A DNA stretch of 49,543 nucleotides. Source: Clostridiales bacterium (GTDB lineage Bacteria; Bacillota; Clostridia; Christensenellales; Aristaeellaceae). The notes beneath the pieces are model-generated. The model was not told the origin of the DNA. It saw only the letters and a program-made list of their open reading frames with translations, and did not search any database. Numbering within the stretch: position 1 is the first letter of the stretch; each line of letters opens with the position of its first letter. Below are positions 15,717-24,793 of the stretch, piece by piece. The translations under genes were made by a program, and so were the position numbers. The DNA lies in contig JAQXLU010000063.1 in NCBI GenBank assembly GCA_029012285.1, positions 1 through 49,543 of the forward strand, written 5' to 3'.

Positions 15717-17228
15717 TTACATTTCCACGTCGAAGGGGAGGAGATCCAGCACATCCCGCTGCACATCCACGCCAGGATAGACCTCCAGCAGCTTCAACCC
15801 CCGGGCGGTGAGGATGAACACACAGCGCTCGGTGACGTAGAGCACCTTCTGCCCGTTGTCGATGGCCTTGCGGGCGGAGAAGCTCACCGTCTTGACGGAA
15901 TGGACGAACTTGGGCACCTCGCCGTTTTCCAGGATGGTCACCTCGTCGCCGTTCTGGGAGACGGACAATCCCTTGGTGTTGAAGGTCAGACAGAACACCA
16001 CCGTCGGCGTTTTGGCAGTGATGTTGGCGAAGCCACCGATGCCCGCGTAAGCGCCCGGCCCGCGATGGGCGTTGACGTTGCCGTGCCCGTCCACCTCCAG
16101 CGCACCCATGAAGCAGATATCCAGCCCGCCGGAGTTGTACAGGTCGAACTGGTTGGCCATGTCGTACACGGAGGCTGCGCCGATCATCGCGCCGAACACC
16201 TTGCCCGACGCCGGGAAACCGCCGATGCCGCCGGATTCCACCGTCAACGTGATGTGGTCGAGCATGCCGCTCTGCTCGGCAAAGCGGGAGATGGTCTCCG
16301 GGATGCCAATGCCGATGTTGACGATGTCCTCCTTGCGCAGCTCCCGGGAGGCGCGCCGCCCGATGATGTCCGCCGCAATGCCCGAGGAGCGGATCACGTG
16401 GTTGAGGGCGTCCAGCTTCTTTGTCCAGTTGTGCCATTCCTCATAGCGGATCTCAAAGCTGCCGGTCAGGGCGGTCAGCGCGTCGTCCCGTGGGCCGGGC
16501 TCCTGCACGACGATCGCGTCCACCAGGCAGCCGGGGATGATGGTGTTGCGGGGACGGGTGGGCTCGTCCACCAGGCGATCCACCTCGACAATCACGATGC
16601 CGTTGTTGGATTTCACCGCCTGGCAGATGGACAGCGCGTCGCCGGACATGTACATGTCGTCGAAGGAGATATTGCCCTTGCGGTCCGCCGCGGTGCCCTT
16701 GATGAGTGCCACGGTGATCTTGGGCAGCTTGTAGTACAGGAATTCCTCGCCGTCCACCTGCACCACCTTGACAAAGGAGTTATCGGTGGAAATCTGGTTG
16801 ATGCCTGGACCCTCGCGGCGGGGATCGACGAAAATATCCAGCCCGACCTTCGACAGCGCGCCGGGCAGCCCGCCCGCCTGGGCGCGGATGGCATGGGAGA
16901 TGCAGCCCAACGGCAGATTGTACGCCTCAAAGCGGTTTTCCAGAATGATCTTCTTGGTGGAGGGCATCGCGCCAAAGTGTCCGCAGATGAGCCGATCCAC
17001 CGCGCCCGCGCGGATATAGCCCTCCGCGTTGCGGTTCTCGTCCCACACGCCGAAGCCCGCGCTGGATACGATGGTCAGGTGCTTGGGGGAGTGGGTTTCC
17101 TGATAGCGGCGGTACAGCGCCTCGTGCAGCTCGATGGGATTCTCAATGCCGACAAAGGAGTTGACGCAGATGCAATCGCCATCGCGGATCAGGCTGATCG
17201 CGTCCTCCGCGGACATGATACGGTACAT
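15717..17228 (-). CDS. Family I acyl-CoA:carboxylate CoA-transferase (fused alpha-beta subunits)
   Basis: A 503-residue enzyme that moves CoA between acyl groups such as acetate, propionate or short-chain acids. Both halves are on one chain. The N-terminal half has VNSFVGIENPIELHEAL, and the C-terminal half has NIGIGIPETISRFAEQSGML and then TVESGGIGGFPASG, where the glutamate is the expected covalent CoA-thioester residue. The overall plan matches YdiF/propionate CoA-transferases. Substrate cannot be read from sequence. I choose ATG 17228 because GGAAAGG then lies nine bases upstream; ATG 17234 is too close to it. It is a single gene with its own promoter and terminator. Confidence 0.93.
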   Translation of the reverse strand: MYRIMSAEDAISLIRDGDCICVNSFVGIENPIELHEALYRRYQETHSPKHLTIVSSAGFGVWDENRNAEGYIRAGAVDRLICGHFGAMPSTKKIILENRFEAYNLPLGCISHAIRAQAGGLPGALSKVGLDIFVDPRREGPGINQISTDNSFVKVVQVDGEEFLYYKLPKITVALIKGTAADRKGNISFDDMYMSGDALSICQAVKSNNGIVIVEVDRLVDEPTRPRNTIIPGCLVDAIVVQEPGPRDDALTALTGSFEIRYEEWHNWTKKLDALNHVIRSSGIAADIIGRRASRELRKEDIVNIGIGIPETISRFAEQSGMLDHITLTVESGGIGGFPASGKVFGAMIGAASVYDMANQFDLYNSGGLDICFMGALEVDGHGNVNAHRGPGAYAGIGGFANITAKTPTVVFCLTFNTKGLSVSQNGDEVTILENGEVPKFVHSVKTVSFSARKAIDNGQKVLYVTERCVFILTARGLKLLEVYPGVDVQRDVLDLLPFDVEM

Positions 17229-17263
17229 AGACATCGGCCTTTCCAAGATAGTGTAACGTGCCT

Positions 17264-17293
17264 ATTATAGCATATGCCCAATTCCCGTGGCAA
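17264..17293 (-). promoter_or_regulatory. Promoter of the CoA-transferase gene
   Basis: Minus strand TTGCCA (17293-17288), 18-base spacer, TATAAT (17269-17264). Confidence 0.7.
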
Positions 17294-17354
17294 GACGCAT
17301 GCGGATTGGAAACACGATAAATGCAATCCGAGGCAAGCGTGCCCGGGCAAGTGA

Positions 17355-17546
17355 ATGAGCTTCAAGGCCATCGCACGACGAATCGGGAAAGACCAGACCG
17401 CTGTGCCCCGCGAGGTCAAGAGCAGATGCATGGAGCACCGAAACAGCTTCGGAACCCCACTTGCCGCTTCATCAGGCGACTGCACATGCCCAAGGGGGGC
17501 GCGGCATGGGGACGGAACGACGTTGGTGCAACCTTGGGCAAGGTAG
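17355..17546 (+). pseudogene. Decayed IS30-like transposase fragment (N-terminal HTH)
   Basis: MSFKAIARRIGKDQTAVPRE followed by VKSRCMEHRNSFGTP resembles the DNA-binding start of IS30-type transposases in Clostridia (FKxIAxxIGKDxTTVSREVK). The expected cysteine-rich segment and the DDE catalytic core are absent, the frame degenerates into arginine- and glycine-rich sequence, and a stop lies just before the ATG. I see no terminal inverted repeats. It marks an old insertion site in the gene-poor stretch 17.3-17.9 kb. Confidence 0.5.
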
Positions 17547-17612
17547 TTTCACGATAAGCGATCGGGAGGACACTGTATTGTCTTTTTAAGCCCTTGGGGG
17601 GAGTAAAATCGA

Positions 17613-17774
17613 CTAAGCATTAAACCATTCCAGAACGATCTGTGCATGGCTGCATTTCTGACACACAGCTCTGCCGCCCATTCCGAGATACAGCGTAAAC
17701 TTTTTACTGCTGCAGATTTCACACTTCTCATTCGTTGCAGTGCGTGTTACAGTTTTTGCTGCACCACCAGATAC
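17613..17774 (-). pseudogene. Zinc-ribbon-like gene fragment
   Basis: A minus-strand frame of 53 codons without a start codon encodes NEKCEICSSKKFTLYLGMGG then AVCQKCSHAQIVLEWFNA and a stop. Two CxxC pairs 18 residues apart look like a zinc ribbon. A stop just upstream (17775-17777) and the missing start suggest the 3' remnant of a broken gene. The region is AT-richer than its surroundings. The parent gene is not recognised, and 17780-17960 shows nothing else I can support. Confidence 0.4.
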
Positions 17775-17968
17775 CTATTCAAGTTCCGCTTCATGAAATT
17801 CGATATTTGATTCCCTCAACTTTCATCGTATGATTATAGACTTGGTCAATTCAGTGGTAAGAAAACCGTGGCTACTGCTAAAAAGGAACATCCTACGACA
17901 TCGAGGCATCGCCTGCCTCAATCATCTTGTCTCCATGGATGAAGTACCTACCATGCGGCGGCGCTCGA

Positions 17969-19117
17969 TCACTGCGCCTGACCGTTGGCGTCGTAGCTGG
18001 TTTCGGAAACCAGCTCGTCGGCGCTGTTAAAGACAAAGACGGTGTAGGAGCCATCCTCGTCGTAGATGGTTTCCCGGCAGACGTAATGCCAGCCGTCCTC
18101 ATCCGCGTATTCGGTCAGAATGACCAGGTCGCCGTCTGCGTAGGTGCGGATCGTACGCCAGCTCATGTCCTCGTTGTACTCGTAGACGTAGGTGTGCACG
18201 CTCTCGATGTTGCCGTCCGCGTGATAGGAGGTGACGGTCACCGGGTCGGCATGGTCGTTGAAGTCGGTGACCATCTTTGCGCCGCCCTCGTAGAACTCGG
18301 TTTCCTGCTCGATGTAGCCATCTGCGTGATAGCGCACCTCAAGGGTCATAACGCCGCTCTCGTACTGCTTCTTCCAAAGGAGCATGCCGTTCTGGTATTC
18401 GTACTCGCAGGTGGTATCCTCCCAGACGGTGCCATCCGCATACAGATTGTAGCGCAGCACAGGGTCGCCGTACTGGTTGAATTCGGTGTAGGACACCGCG
18501 CCATCGGCATAGCGGGAGGTGTGGCGGAACTCGTAGTAGCTGCCCGAGGCATCCTGGAGGAACTCGCCCTGCTCCTCCAGCTGCAGTGTGCCGTCGGCGG
18601 CGTAGGTGATGCAGCTGAGCAGATTGCCGTGCTCATCGTATTCGCTCACGGACCAGGTGTCGTCCTGGTAGTATACCACCTGGGCTACGGGAATCTGCCG
18701 CCCGTCAGCAGCCGTATCATAGGTGATTTCGCCCGTGAGCACGCCGCCCACATATTCCCGGCTGACGAGCATATACCCCTGTGCGTCGTATTCATAGGCG
18801 TAGCACAGCTCAAAGGAGATCTCTCCGTCCTCATCAAAGAGCGTGTAGCGTACCAGGTCGCCGTGATCGTTGTAGTCGCTCACGTCGGCGGCCCCACTGT
18901 CAAAGGCCCACACCTCGCTGCCGCAGATGGTGCAGTGGGCGTCGTTGAGCGTGTGCGCACCCCGGTCGGTTACCTCACCGTCGGGGAGGACGTGCCAATG
19001 CTCGGTGGCGTTGCGCTCCCAAGCGAATGTGGGCAGAGCGGAGTCGGTGGCCTGCTCGGCTTGACAGACGAGTAGTACAGACAGCAGCAGGCAGAAAATC
19101 AGCAGCGTTCTCTTCAT
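17969..19117 (-). CDS. Secreted repeat protein (YwqK/MORN-like repeats)
   Basis: A 382-residue exported protein. The start has a clear signal peptide (MKRTLLIFCLLLSVLLVCQA), with GAGGAGG eight bases upstream. Residues about 36-70 hold HWHVLPDGE and HCTICGSEVW, a small Cys/His module. The rest is Tyr/Asp/Gly-rich and contains at least four copies of a motif like SDYNDHGDLVRYTLFDEDG at about residues 80, 158, 211 and 284. These resemble beta-hairpin repeats of YwqK-type proteins. Function is unknown, with a surface or envelope role plausible. It has its own promoter. Confidence 0.85.
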   Translation of the reverse strand: MKRTLLIFCLLLSVLLVCQAEQATDSALPTFAWERNATEHWHVLPDGEVTDRGAHTLNDAHCTICGSEVWAFDSGAADVSDYNDHGDLVRYTLFDEDGEISFELCYAYEYDAQGYMLVSREYVGGVLTGEITYDTAADGRQIPVAQVVYYQDDTWSVSEYDEHGNLLSCITYAADGTLQLEEQGEFLQDASGSYYEFRHTSRYADGAVSYTEFNQYGDPVLRYNLYADGTVWEDTTCEYEYQNGMLLWKKQYESGVMTLEVRYHADGYIEQETEFYEGGAKMVTDFNDHADPVTVTSYHADGNIESVHTYVYEYNEDMSWRTIRTYADGDLVILTEYADEDGWHYVCRETIYDEDGSYTVFVFNSADELVSETSYDANGQAQ

Positions 19118-19172
19118 AGAATGTGCCTCCTCATCAATCAGGGTGCATGACAGGTTATGCACGCCGCTTCTC

Positions 19173-19201
19173 ATTATACCGCAAATGGGGCGAAATAACA
19201 A
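19173..19201 (-). promoter_or_regulatory. Promoter of the secreted repeat protein gene
   Basis: Minus strand TTGTTA (19201-19196), 17-base spacer, TATAAT (19178-19173). Confidence 0.65.
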
Positions 19202-19269
19202 GAGCGCCAAGGGATGCGGTCGACACGCAAAAAAGAAGAGCGAAAAACAAAGAACTCCCGCCTTCCCCC

Positions 19270-19299
19270 TTGCCCAAAGGGTGCTGATGGTGGTATAAT
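19270..19299 (+). promoter_or_regulatory. Promoter of the priA operon
   Basis: TTGCCC (19270-19275), 18-base spacer, TATAAT (19294-19299), about 60 bases before priA. Confidence 0.65.
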
Positions 19300-19362
19300 A
19301 ATGATAGGGGTCTTTGACCCTTTGTTCGCATTACCGCAAAACGCAGGGAAGGGGGAGAAGGC

Positions 19363-21597
19363 ATGTACGCGCAGGTCATTGTGGACATCGTGCACGAGAA
19401 CGTGGCGCACACCTTCTCCTACCGCATTCCGGAGGGCATGCTTTTATCCGTAGGGCAGCGGGTGGAGGTGCCCTTCGCCCGGATGGTGAAGGAGGGCGTG
19501 GTCGTCGGCCTTACCGACACCTGCGATGTGCCCCCGGAGAAGCTCCGCGACGTACGCGCTCCCCTGGAGGATTACCCTGCCGTGCTGCCCCAGCTGCTGA
19601 CGCTGGCCCGTCAGATGGCGGAGGCCTCCCATTGCCCCCTGGCCGAGACGTTGCGGCTGATGCTCCCGGCTGAAATGCGGGGCGGTCGCGTCGGCGTCAA
19701 AACCCAGACGGTGGTATCCCTGGCGATCCCGATGGAGGAGGTGGACGCCGCCATCCTCAAGCAGGGGCGCGCCCAGAAGCGGCGGATGCTGCTCAACCTC
19801 CTGCGGGACGGTGAAATGCATCCGGTGGAGGAGCTGCGCATCCTGGTGCGCGAGCCCATGGAGGCCCTGCATACCCTTGAAGCGCTGGGGCTGGTCGCCA
19901 TCACCCGCGCGGAGGTGCTGCGTCGTCCCGGTGGGGAAATAAGCGATAAGGTGATCGACCCGCCGCTGACCGATAGCCAACAGGAAGTGCTGGATGTGGT
20001 GCTGCCCGAGCTCCAAGCCGGGCGGGGGCGGTATCTGCTCCATGGCGTGACGGGTTCGGGCAAGACCGAGGTGTTCATCCGCCTGGTGCGCCATGTGCTG
20101 ACGATGGGGAAGTCGGCCATCATCCTTGTGCCGGAGATTGCCCTGACCCCGCAGATGGTCAGCTGGTTCCGCGCCCGGTTTGGGGATACGGCGGCGGTGC
20201 TGCATTCCAGGCTTTCGGCAGGGGAGCGCTTCGACGAGTGGCGGCGCATCCGCCAGGGACAGGCCCGGGTGGTCATCGGCGCCCGCAGCGCGGTGTTCGC
20301 CCCCTGCGAGCAGCTGGGCATCGTCGTGGTGGACGAGGAGCACGAGGCGACCTACCTCAGCGACCGCCATCCCCGCTACGACGCGCGGGAGGTAGCAGCC
20401 TGGCGATCCGAAAACGAGGGCGCGACGCTCCTGCTGGCCTCCGCCACCCCGAGCATCCTCAGCTTCGCCAAGGCGCGCCGCGGGGACTACACCCTGCTGG
20501 AAATGCCCCACCGGGTGCATAACCGGCCCATGCCCCAGGTCACCGTGGTGGACATGCGCAGGGAGATGGAGGGCGGCAACCGCAGTGTGTTTTCCGGCCT
20601 GATGATGCAAAAGCTCCGGGAATGCATGGCCCGCGGCGAACAGGCCATGCTGCTGATGAACCGCCGGGGCTACAATTCCTTCGTCAGCTGCCGCAGCTGC
20701 GGCTTGACCATGAAGTGCCCCAACTGCGACGTGGCGCTGACCTATCACCTCACCGGGGGCGACGGCCGGCTGCACTGCCACTATTGCGGCTACATTGCCG
20801 ATACGCCCACCGCCTGTCCTCAGTGTGCCAGCAAGTACATCCGCTATTTCGGCGCGGGGACGCAAAAGGTGGAGGAGGAGCTGAGGAAGCTCCTCCCCGG
20901 CATCCCCGTGGCCCGAATGGATGTGGATACCACCTCCGGCAAGGAGGGGCACGCGAAGATCCTGGATGAATTCCGTTCCGGCAGGGCGCGAATCCTGGTC
21001 GGCACGCAGATGATCGCCAAGGGGCTCGACTTCCCCCGGGTGACGCTGGTGGGCGTGGTCGCGGCGGACATGACGCTCAATCTGCCCGACTACCGCAGCA
21101 GGGAGCGCACCTTCCAGCTGCTGACCCAGGTGGCCGGCCGAGCCGGTCGGGGCGATACCCCGGGCGAGGTGATCGTGCAGACCTACAAGCCGGAGGACGA
21201 GATCATCGCCGCCGCCGCCAAGCAGGATTATCGGGCGTTCTTTGAAACGGAGTTCTCCCGCCGCCGGACGGGGCTGTATCCGCCCTTTTCGATCCTGTCG
21301 CGGCTGCTGGTGGAAAGCCCGAGCGAAGTGAATGCCCACCAGGCGGCGGAGAAACTGCACGCGCGCTGCCAGGCGATATTGGAAACGCATCCCGCGTGGA
21401 AGAAGCGCGTGCTGATGATGCGCATGGATCAGCCGGGCATCAAGGTGCTGCGGGGCAAAACCCGTTGGCATGTGATGTTCAAGCTCCTGGTCAACCCAGT
21501 GACGGAGGAATTCGTCGCCGCGCTGACGGAGCTGGCCCGCGAGCCCATCCCCGGGGTCGAGGTATACTTCGAGTACAACCCCACCACCATGATGTAA
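19363..21597 (+). CDS. priA: Primosomal replication restart helicase
   Basis: The 744-residue 3'-5' helicase reloads the replisome at stalled forks. In order: an N-terminal DNA-binding domain (VIVDIVHENVAHTFSYRIPE), a winged-helix region, Walker A GVTGSGKTEV (residue about 227), the DEEH box (VVVDEEHEATY), and a zinc-binding insertion with eight cysteines (CRSCGLTMKCPNC ... CHYCGYI ... CPQC, residues about 443-489). Helicase motifs GTQMIAKGLDFP and QVAGRAGRG complete the motor. GGGGAGAAGG precedes the ATG. It opens the long housekeeping block. Confidence 0.97.
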   Translation: MYAQVIVDIVHENVAHTFSYRIPEGMLLSVGQRVEVPFARMVKEGVVVGLTDTCDVPPEKLRDVRAPLEDYPAVLPQLLTLARQMAEASHCPLAETLRLMLPAEMRGGRVGVKTQTVVSLAIPMEEVDAAILKQGRAQKRRMLLNLLRDGEMHPVEELRILVREPMEALHTLEALGLVAITRAEVLRRPGGEISDKVIDPPLTDSQQEVLDVVLPELQAGRGRYLLHGVTGSGKTEVFIRLVRHVLTMGKSAIILVPEIALTPQMVSWFRARFGDTAAVLHSRLSAGERFDEWRRIRQGQARVVIGARSAVFAPCEQLGIVVVDEEHEATYLSDRHPRYDAREVAAWRSENEGATLLLASATPSILSFAKARRGDYTLLEMPHRVHNRPMPQVTVVDMRREMEGGNRSVFSGLMMQKLRECMARGEQAMLLMNRRGYNSFVSCRSCGLTMKCPNCDVALTYHLTGGDGRLHCHYCGYIADTPTACPQCASKYIRYFGAGTQKVEEELRKLLPGIPVARMDVDTTSGKEGHAKILDEFRSGRARILVGTQMIAKGLDFPRVTLVGVVAADMTLNLPDYRSRERTFQLLTQVAGRAGRGDTPGEVIVQTYKPEDEIIAAAAKQDYRAFFETEFSRRRTGLYPPFSILSRLLVESPSEVNAHQAAEKLHARCQAILETHPAWKKRVLMMRMDQPGIKVLRGKTRWHVMFKLLVNPVTEEFVAALTELAREPIPGVEVYFEYNPTTMM

Positions 21598-21635
21598 TCA
21601 CACAGAGAATACAGAACAGGAGAACGATATCAACC

Positions 21636-22127
21636 ATGGCTATTCGTAAAATCATCACCCTGGGGGACGATACCCTCCGCAAAGAGTGCCGCAAGCAGGA
21701 GAAGTTTGACCTGCGGCTGGCGATACTGCTCAAGGATATGGCTGACACCATGTACCGCGCCGAAGGCGTGGGCCTGGCCGCGCCCCAGGTGGGCGTGCTG
21801 CGCCGGGTGTGCGTCATTGATGTGGGCGAGGGGCTGGTGGAAATGGTCAACCCCGTTATCACCCAGCGCGAGGGCACGCAGACGGGCCGCGAGGGCTGCT
21901 TGTCCCTGCCGGGCCGCCAGGGCGTGGTCACCCGCCCGATGAAGGTCACGGTGAACTACCAGGACCGACGCGGCGCTTTCCAGCAGCTGACGGCGGAAGG
22001 CTTCTTCGCCCGCGCCTGCTGCCACGAGATCGACCACCTGGACGGGCGTGTGTACATCGACGTGATGGATCGCGAGCTGACCGAGGAAGAAATCGAAGGA
22101 CATATCCCGGAGGATGATGAAGCGTGA
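21636..22127 (+). CDS. def: Peptide deformylase
   Basis: A 163-residue metalloenzyme that removes the formyl group from new proteins. All three family motifs are present: GVGLAAPQVG (residue about 43), EGCLSLPG (about 85, with the metal-binding Cys) and HEIDHLDG (about 129, two metal-binding His and catalytic Glu). I start at MAIRKIITLGDDTLRK as usual for the family. AGGAG is 13 bases upstream, slightly far. The stop overlaps the GTG start of fmt. Confidence 0.97.
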   Translation: MAIRKIITLGDDTLRKECRKQEKFDLRLAILLKDMADTMYRAEGVGLAAPQVGVLRRVCVIDVGEGLVEMVNPVITQREGTQTGREGCLSLPGRQGVVTRPMKVTVNYQDRRGAFQQLTAEGFFARACCHEIDHLDGRVYIDVMDRELTEEEIEGHIPEDDEA

Positions 22128-23065
22128 GAATCGTATTCATGGGTACGCCGGAATTTGCCGTGCCCTCCCTGCGCGCGCTGTGCGAGGGCGGGTATGAGGT
22201 GGTGGGCGTTTTCACCCAGCCCGACCGGCCCAAGGGGCGGGGCAACAAGGTGGTGGCCTCGCCGGTGAAGCAATATGCGGTGGAGAAGGGGATTCAGGTC
22301 TTTCAACCCCAGCGCATCCGCAAGGACGGCGTGGAGGACTTGAAGGCCCTCGCGCCCGACCTGTGCGTGACCGCCGCCTTCGGGCAGATCCTCAGCCAGG
22401 AGATCCTCGACATCCCCCGCATCGGTACGGTGAACGTCCATGCCTCCCTGCTGCCCCGGCATCGCGGCTCCGCGCCCATCAACTGGGCTATTTTGCAGGG
22501 TGACACGACCGTCGGCGTGACCACAATGATGACCGACCGGGGCATCGACACCGGCGATATGCTGCTCAAGGCCCAAACCCCCTATATCCCGGGCGAGACG
22601 GCGGGTGAACTGACGCTGCGCCTGGCGGAATTGGGCGCGTCGCTGCTCATCGACACGCTGCGGCAGCTCGAGGCGGGCACGCTCACGCGCATCCCCCAGG
22701 ATGAGGCGCAGATGACCTACGACCCCATGCTGACCAAGGAGATGGGCATCGTTGATTGGACGCAGCGCGCGGTGGACATTGTCAACCGCATCCATGGCCT
22801 GAATCCCTGGCCCGGCTGCTCCACCGCCATTGACGGCGGACGGCTGAAGCTCCTGCGGGCGGAGAGGACGGACGGCGCTGGTCGGCCCGGAGAGATCATC
22901 ACTGCGGATGCCAGGCAGGGCCTGGTGATCGCGGCGGGCGAGGGGGCTGTGTGCGTCAAGGAGCTCCAAGCCCCCGGCGGCAAGCCCATGTCCAGCAAGG
23001 ATTATCTGCGCGGCCACCCGATGCAGGTGGGTACGGTGCTGAAGGAGGAAAACGTCGATGCATGA
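22124..23065 (+). CDS. fmt: Methionyl-tRNA formyltransferase
   Basis: A 313-residue enzyme that formylates initiator Met-tRNA using 10-formyl-tetrahydrofolate. MGTPEFAVPSLRAL at the start, the catalytic region VNVHASLLPRHRGSAPINWA and MMTDRGIDTGDML are diagnostic. The C-terminal tRNA-binding domain follows LNPWPGCST. The start is GTG 22124, with GGAGG upstream, overlapping the def stop by four bases. Confidence 0.96.
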   Translation: MRIVFMGTPEFAVPSLRALCEGGYEVVGVFTQPDRPKGRGNKVVASPVKQYAVEKGIQVFQPQRIRKDGVEDLKALAPDLCVTAAFGQILSQEILDIPRIGTVNVHASLLPRHRGSAPINWAILQGDTTVGVTTMMTDRGIDTGDMLLKAQTPYIPGETAGELTLRLAELGASLLIDTLRQLEAGTLTRIPQDEAQMTYDPMLTKEMGIVDWTQRAVDIVNRIHGLNPWPGCSTAIDGGRLKLLRAERTDGAGRPGEIITADARQGLVIAAGEGAVCVKELQAPGGKPMSSKDYLRGHPMQVGTVLKEENVDA

Positions 23066-24761
23066 CGGGAATCAGAATCATCCTCGTGGGGGAAATGACG
23101 TAAATCATAGTGGGAAATCCTCTTTTGGTGGGTATAACGGGCGGAAATTCGATAAAAAGCCTTCCTATGGTGGCAATAGAAGCAGCAAGCCCGCATTCCG
23201 CGGGGAGAAATCTGCCGCGGGTGGGGAGAAACCCCGCTTCCATGGGGAGAAACGCTCTGTAAGTGGTGATAATCCGCAAAATGGTATCGGAAAGCCTTCT
23301 TTTGGTGGTAATCGTGGCGGGAATCGACCCGGTTTCGGCGGCCCTCGTGGGAATGCCCATCCAGTGGGAGAGCGCAAGCCCGTCCAGGGCAAGACCCTCA
23401 AGCCCCATCAGCAGGAGGGCCTTCCGGCCCGTCGCCTGGCGCTGGAGGTCATTCGTGATGTGACGGAGAAGGGCAAGTTCATCCATCTGTCCATGGACGA
23501 GAAGCTCCGCGCCTGTACCCTGCCGCTGATCGACCGCCGCCTGGCCGCACGCCTGGCCTACGACACCATCGAAAACCAGATGTACCTGGACCATGCGCTG
23601 AATCAGATCATGGCCAGGCCGGACTGCGACATCAAGCTGCGCAACGTCCTTCGTCTGGGTGCGTGCCAGATTCTGCTGGAGGACCGCATCCCCGAGAGCG
23701 CGGCCTGCAACACCGCCGTCGCCCTGTGCAAGGAGAATGGCATGGAGGGCCTGGCAGGTGTGTGCAATGGTGTGCTGCGCAACCTGATCCGACAAAGGGA
23801 AGCCCTGTCCTGGCCCGAACCCCAGGAGAACCCCGTGGAGGCGCTCTCTGTGCGCCACAGCGTGCCGGCGTGGCTGGTGGAGAAGCTCCTGGCCGACTGG
23901 GGCGACGAAGCGGTCAATCTCATGAGCTGCCACAGCCACGACAGCTACATCACCGTGCGGCCCAATCTGCTTAAAATGGACGACGCGGCCTTCGAGTCCT
24001 TCCTGAATGAGAAGGTCTGGGAGCATGAGCCGGGCAAGGTGGCCCATGCCTGGCGCGTGCGCAATATGGCAGAGATCGCCCACGACGCGGGCTTTGTGGG
24101 CGGCAAGTTCTCCATCCAGAGCGAGTCCTCCATGATGGCCGCCATGGCTGTGGAGCCCCGGCGCGGCATGCAGATCCTGGACTGCTGCGCGGCCCCCGGC
24201 GGCAAGAGCTGCCTGATGGCCGAAATGATGGGCGGCACCGGGCGCGTGCAATCGTGGGAGCTCCATGAGCACCGCACCGGCCTGATCGCCGCCCAGGTGA
24301 AGCGCCTCGGCCTGGAAAATGTCCGCCCCATGACTCGCGATGCCAGCGTTCCGCGCCCCGACCTGGAGGGCACCATGGACGCGGTGCTGCTGGATGCGCC
24401 CTGCTCCGGTCTGGGCGTGATGGCGGACAAGCCTGATGTTAAGTACCGTGTCACCCCTGAAAGCGTGGCGGAGCTGGTCAACACCCAGCGCCAGCTGCTG
24501 GATGCGGTGGCGCCCTATGTCAAGCGGGGCGGCACGCTGGTGTATTCCACCTGCTCGGTGCTCAAGGATGAGAACGTGCGCCAGGTGGAGGCCTTCCTGG
24601 CGCGCCACCCGGAGTTTGAAGCGGTGAAGCTGCCCGAAACCATCCCGGCGGAATTCCGCCAGCATGAAGGCCTGGGCTTGCAGCTTCTCCCCAGCCGCGA
24701 CGGTGTGGAGGGCTTCTACATCTGCCGCATGAAGCGCAAGGGGACTTCGTCCCGTTTCTGA
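23058..24761 (+). CDS. rsmB: 16S rRNA (cytosine-967) methyltransferase with a long Gly/Arg/Asn/Ser-rich N-terminal extension
   Basis: A 567-residue protein. From about residue 120 it has the NusB-like domain (ARRLALEVIRDVTEKGKF) and then the Rossmann methyltransferase core with LDCCAAPGGKS (about 375), the cysteine of DAPCSGLG (about 445) and the catalytic YSTCSV (about 494). Normal RsmB is about 440 residues. The extra 110 residues at the N-terminus are low-complexity, with repeated GG, RG, KPSFGG and GEK segments, probably disordered and RNA-binding. Codons there are visibly more A/T-rich than in the rest. AAGGAGG precedes ATG 23058, so the extension is translated. The start overlaps fmt by eight bases. 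Confidence 0.95.
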   Translation: MHDGNQNHPRGGNDVNHSGKSSFGGYNGRKFDKKPSYGGNRSSKPAFRGEKSAAGGEKPRFHGEKRSVSGDNPQNGIGKPSFGGNRGGNRPGFGGPRGNAHPVGERKPVQGKTLKPHQQEGLPARRLALEVIRDVTEKGKFIHLSMDEKLRACTLPLIDRRLAARLAYDTIENQMYLDHALNQIMARPDCDIKLRNVLRLGACQILLEDRIPESAACNTAVALCKENGMEGLAGVCNGVLRNLIRQREALSWPEPQENPVEALSVRHSVPAWLVEKLLADWGDEAVNLMSCHSHDSYITVRPNLLKMDDAAFESFLNEKVWEHEPGKVAHAWRVRNMAEIAHDAGFVGGKFSIQSESSMMAAMAVEPRRGMQILDCCAAPGGKSCLMAEMMGGTGRVQSWELHEHRTGLIAAQVKRLGLENVRPMTRDASVPRPDLEGTMDAVLLDAPCSGLGVMADKPDVKYRVTPESVAELVNTQRQLLDAVAPYVKRGGTLVYSTCSVLKDENVRQVEAFLARHPEFEAVKLPETIPAEFRQHEGLGLQLLPSRDGVEGFYICRMKRKGTSSRF

Positions 24762-24793
24762 AACACTGTAAAATCTTGTGTGGAGGATTGTCA

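Noticed and set aside
19444-21471. A 675-codon open frame on the minus strand opposite priA
   Set aside because: It is antisense to a full set of PriA motifs and its product is rich in His, Gln, Arg and Ala with no fold. GC-rich coding DNA often leaves such open frames.
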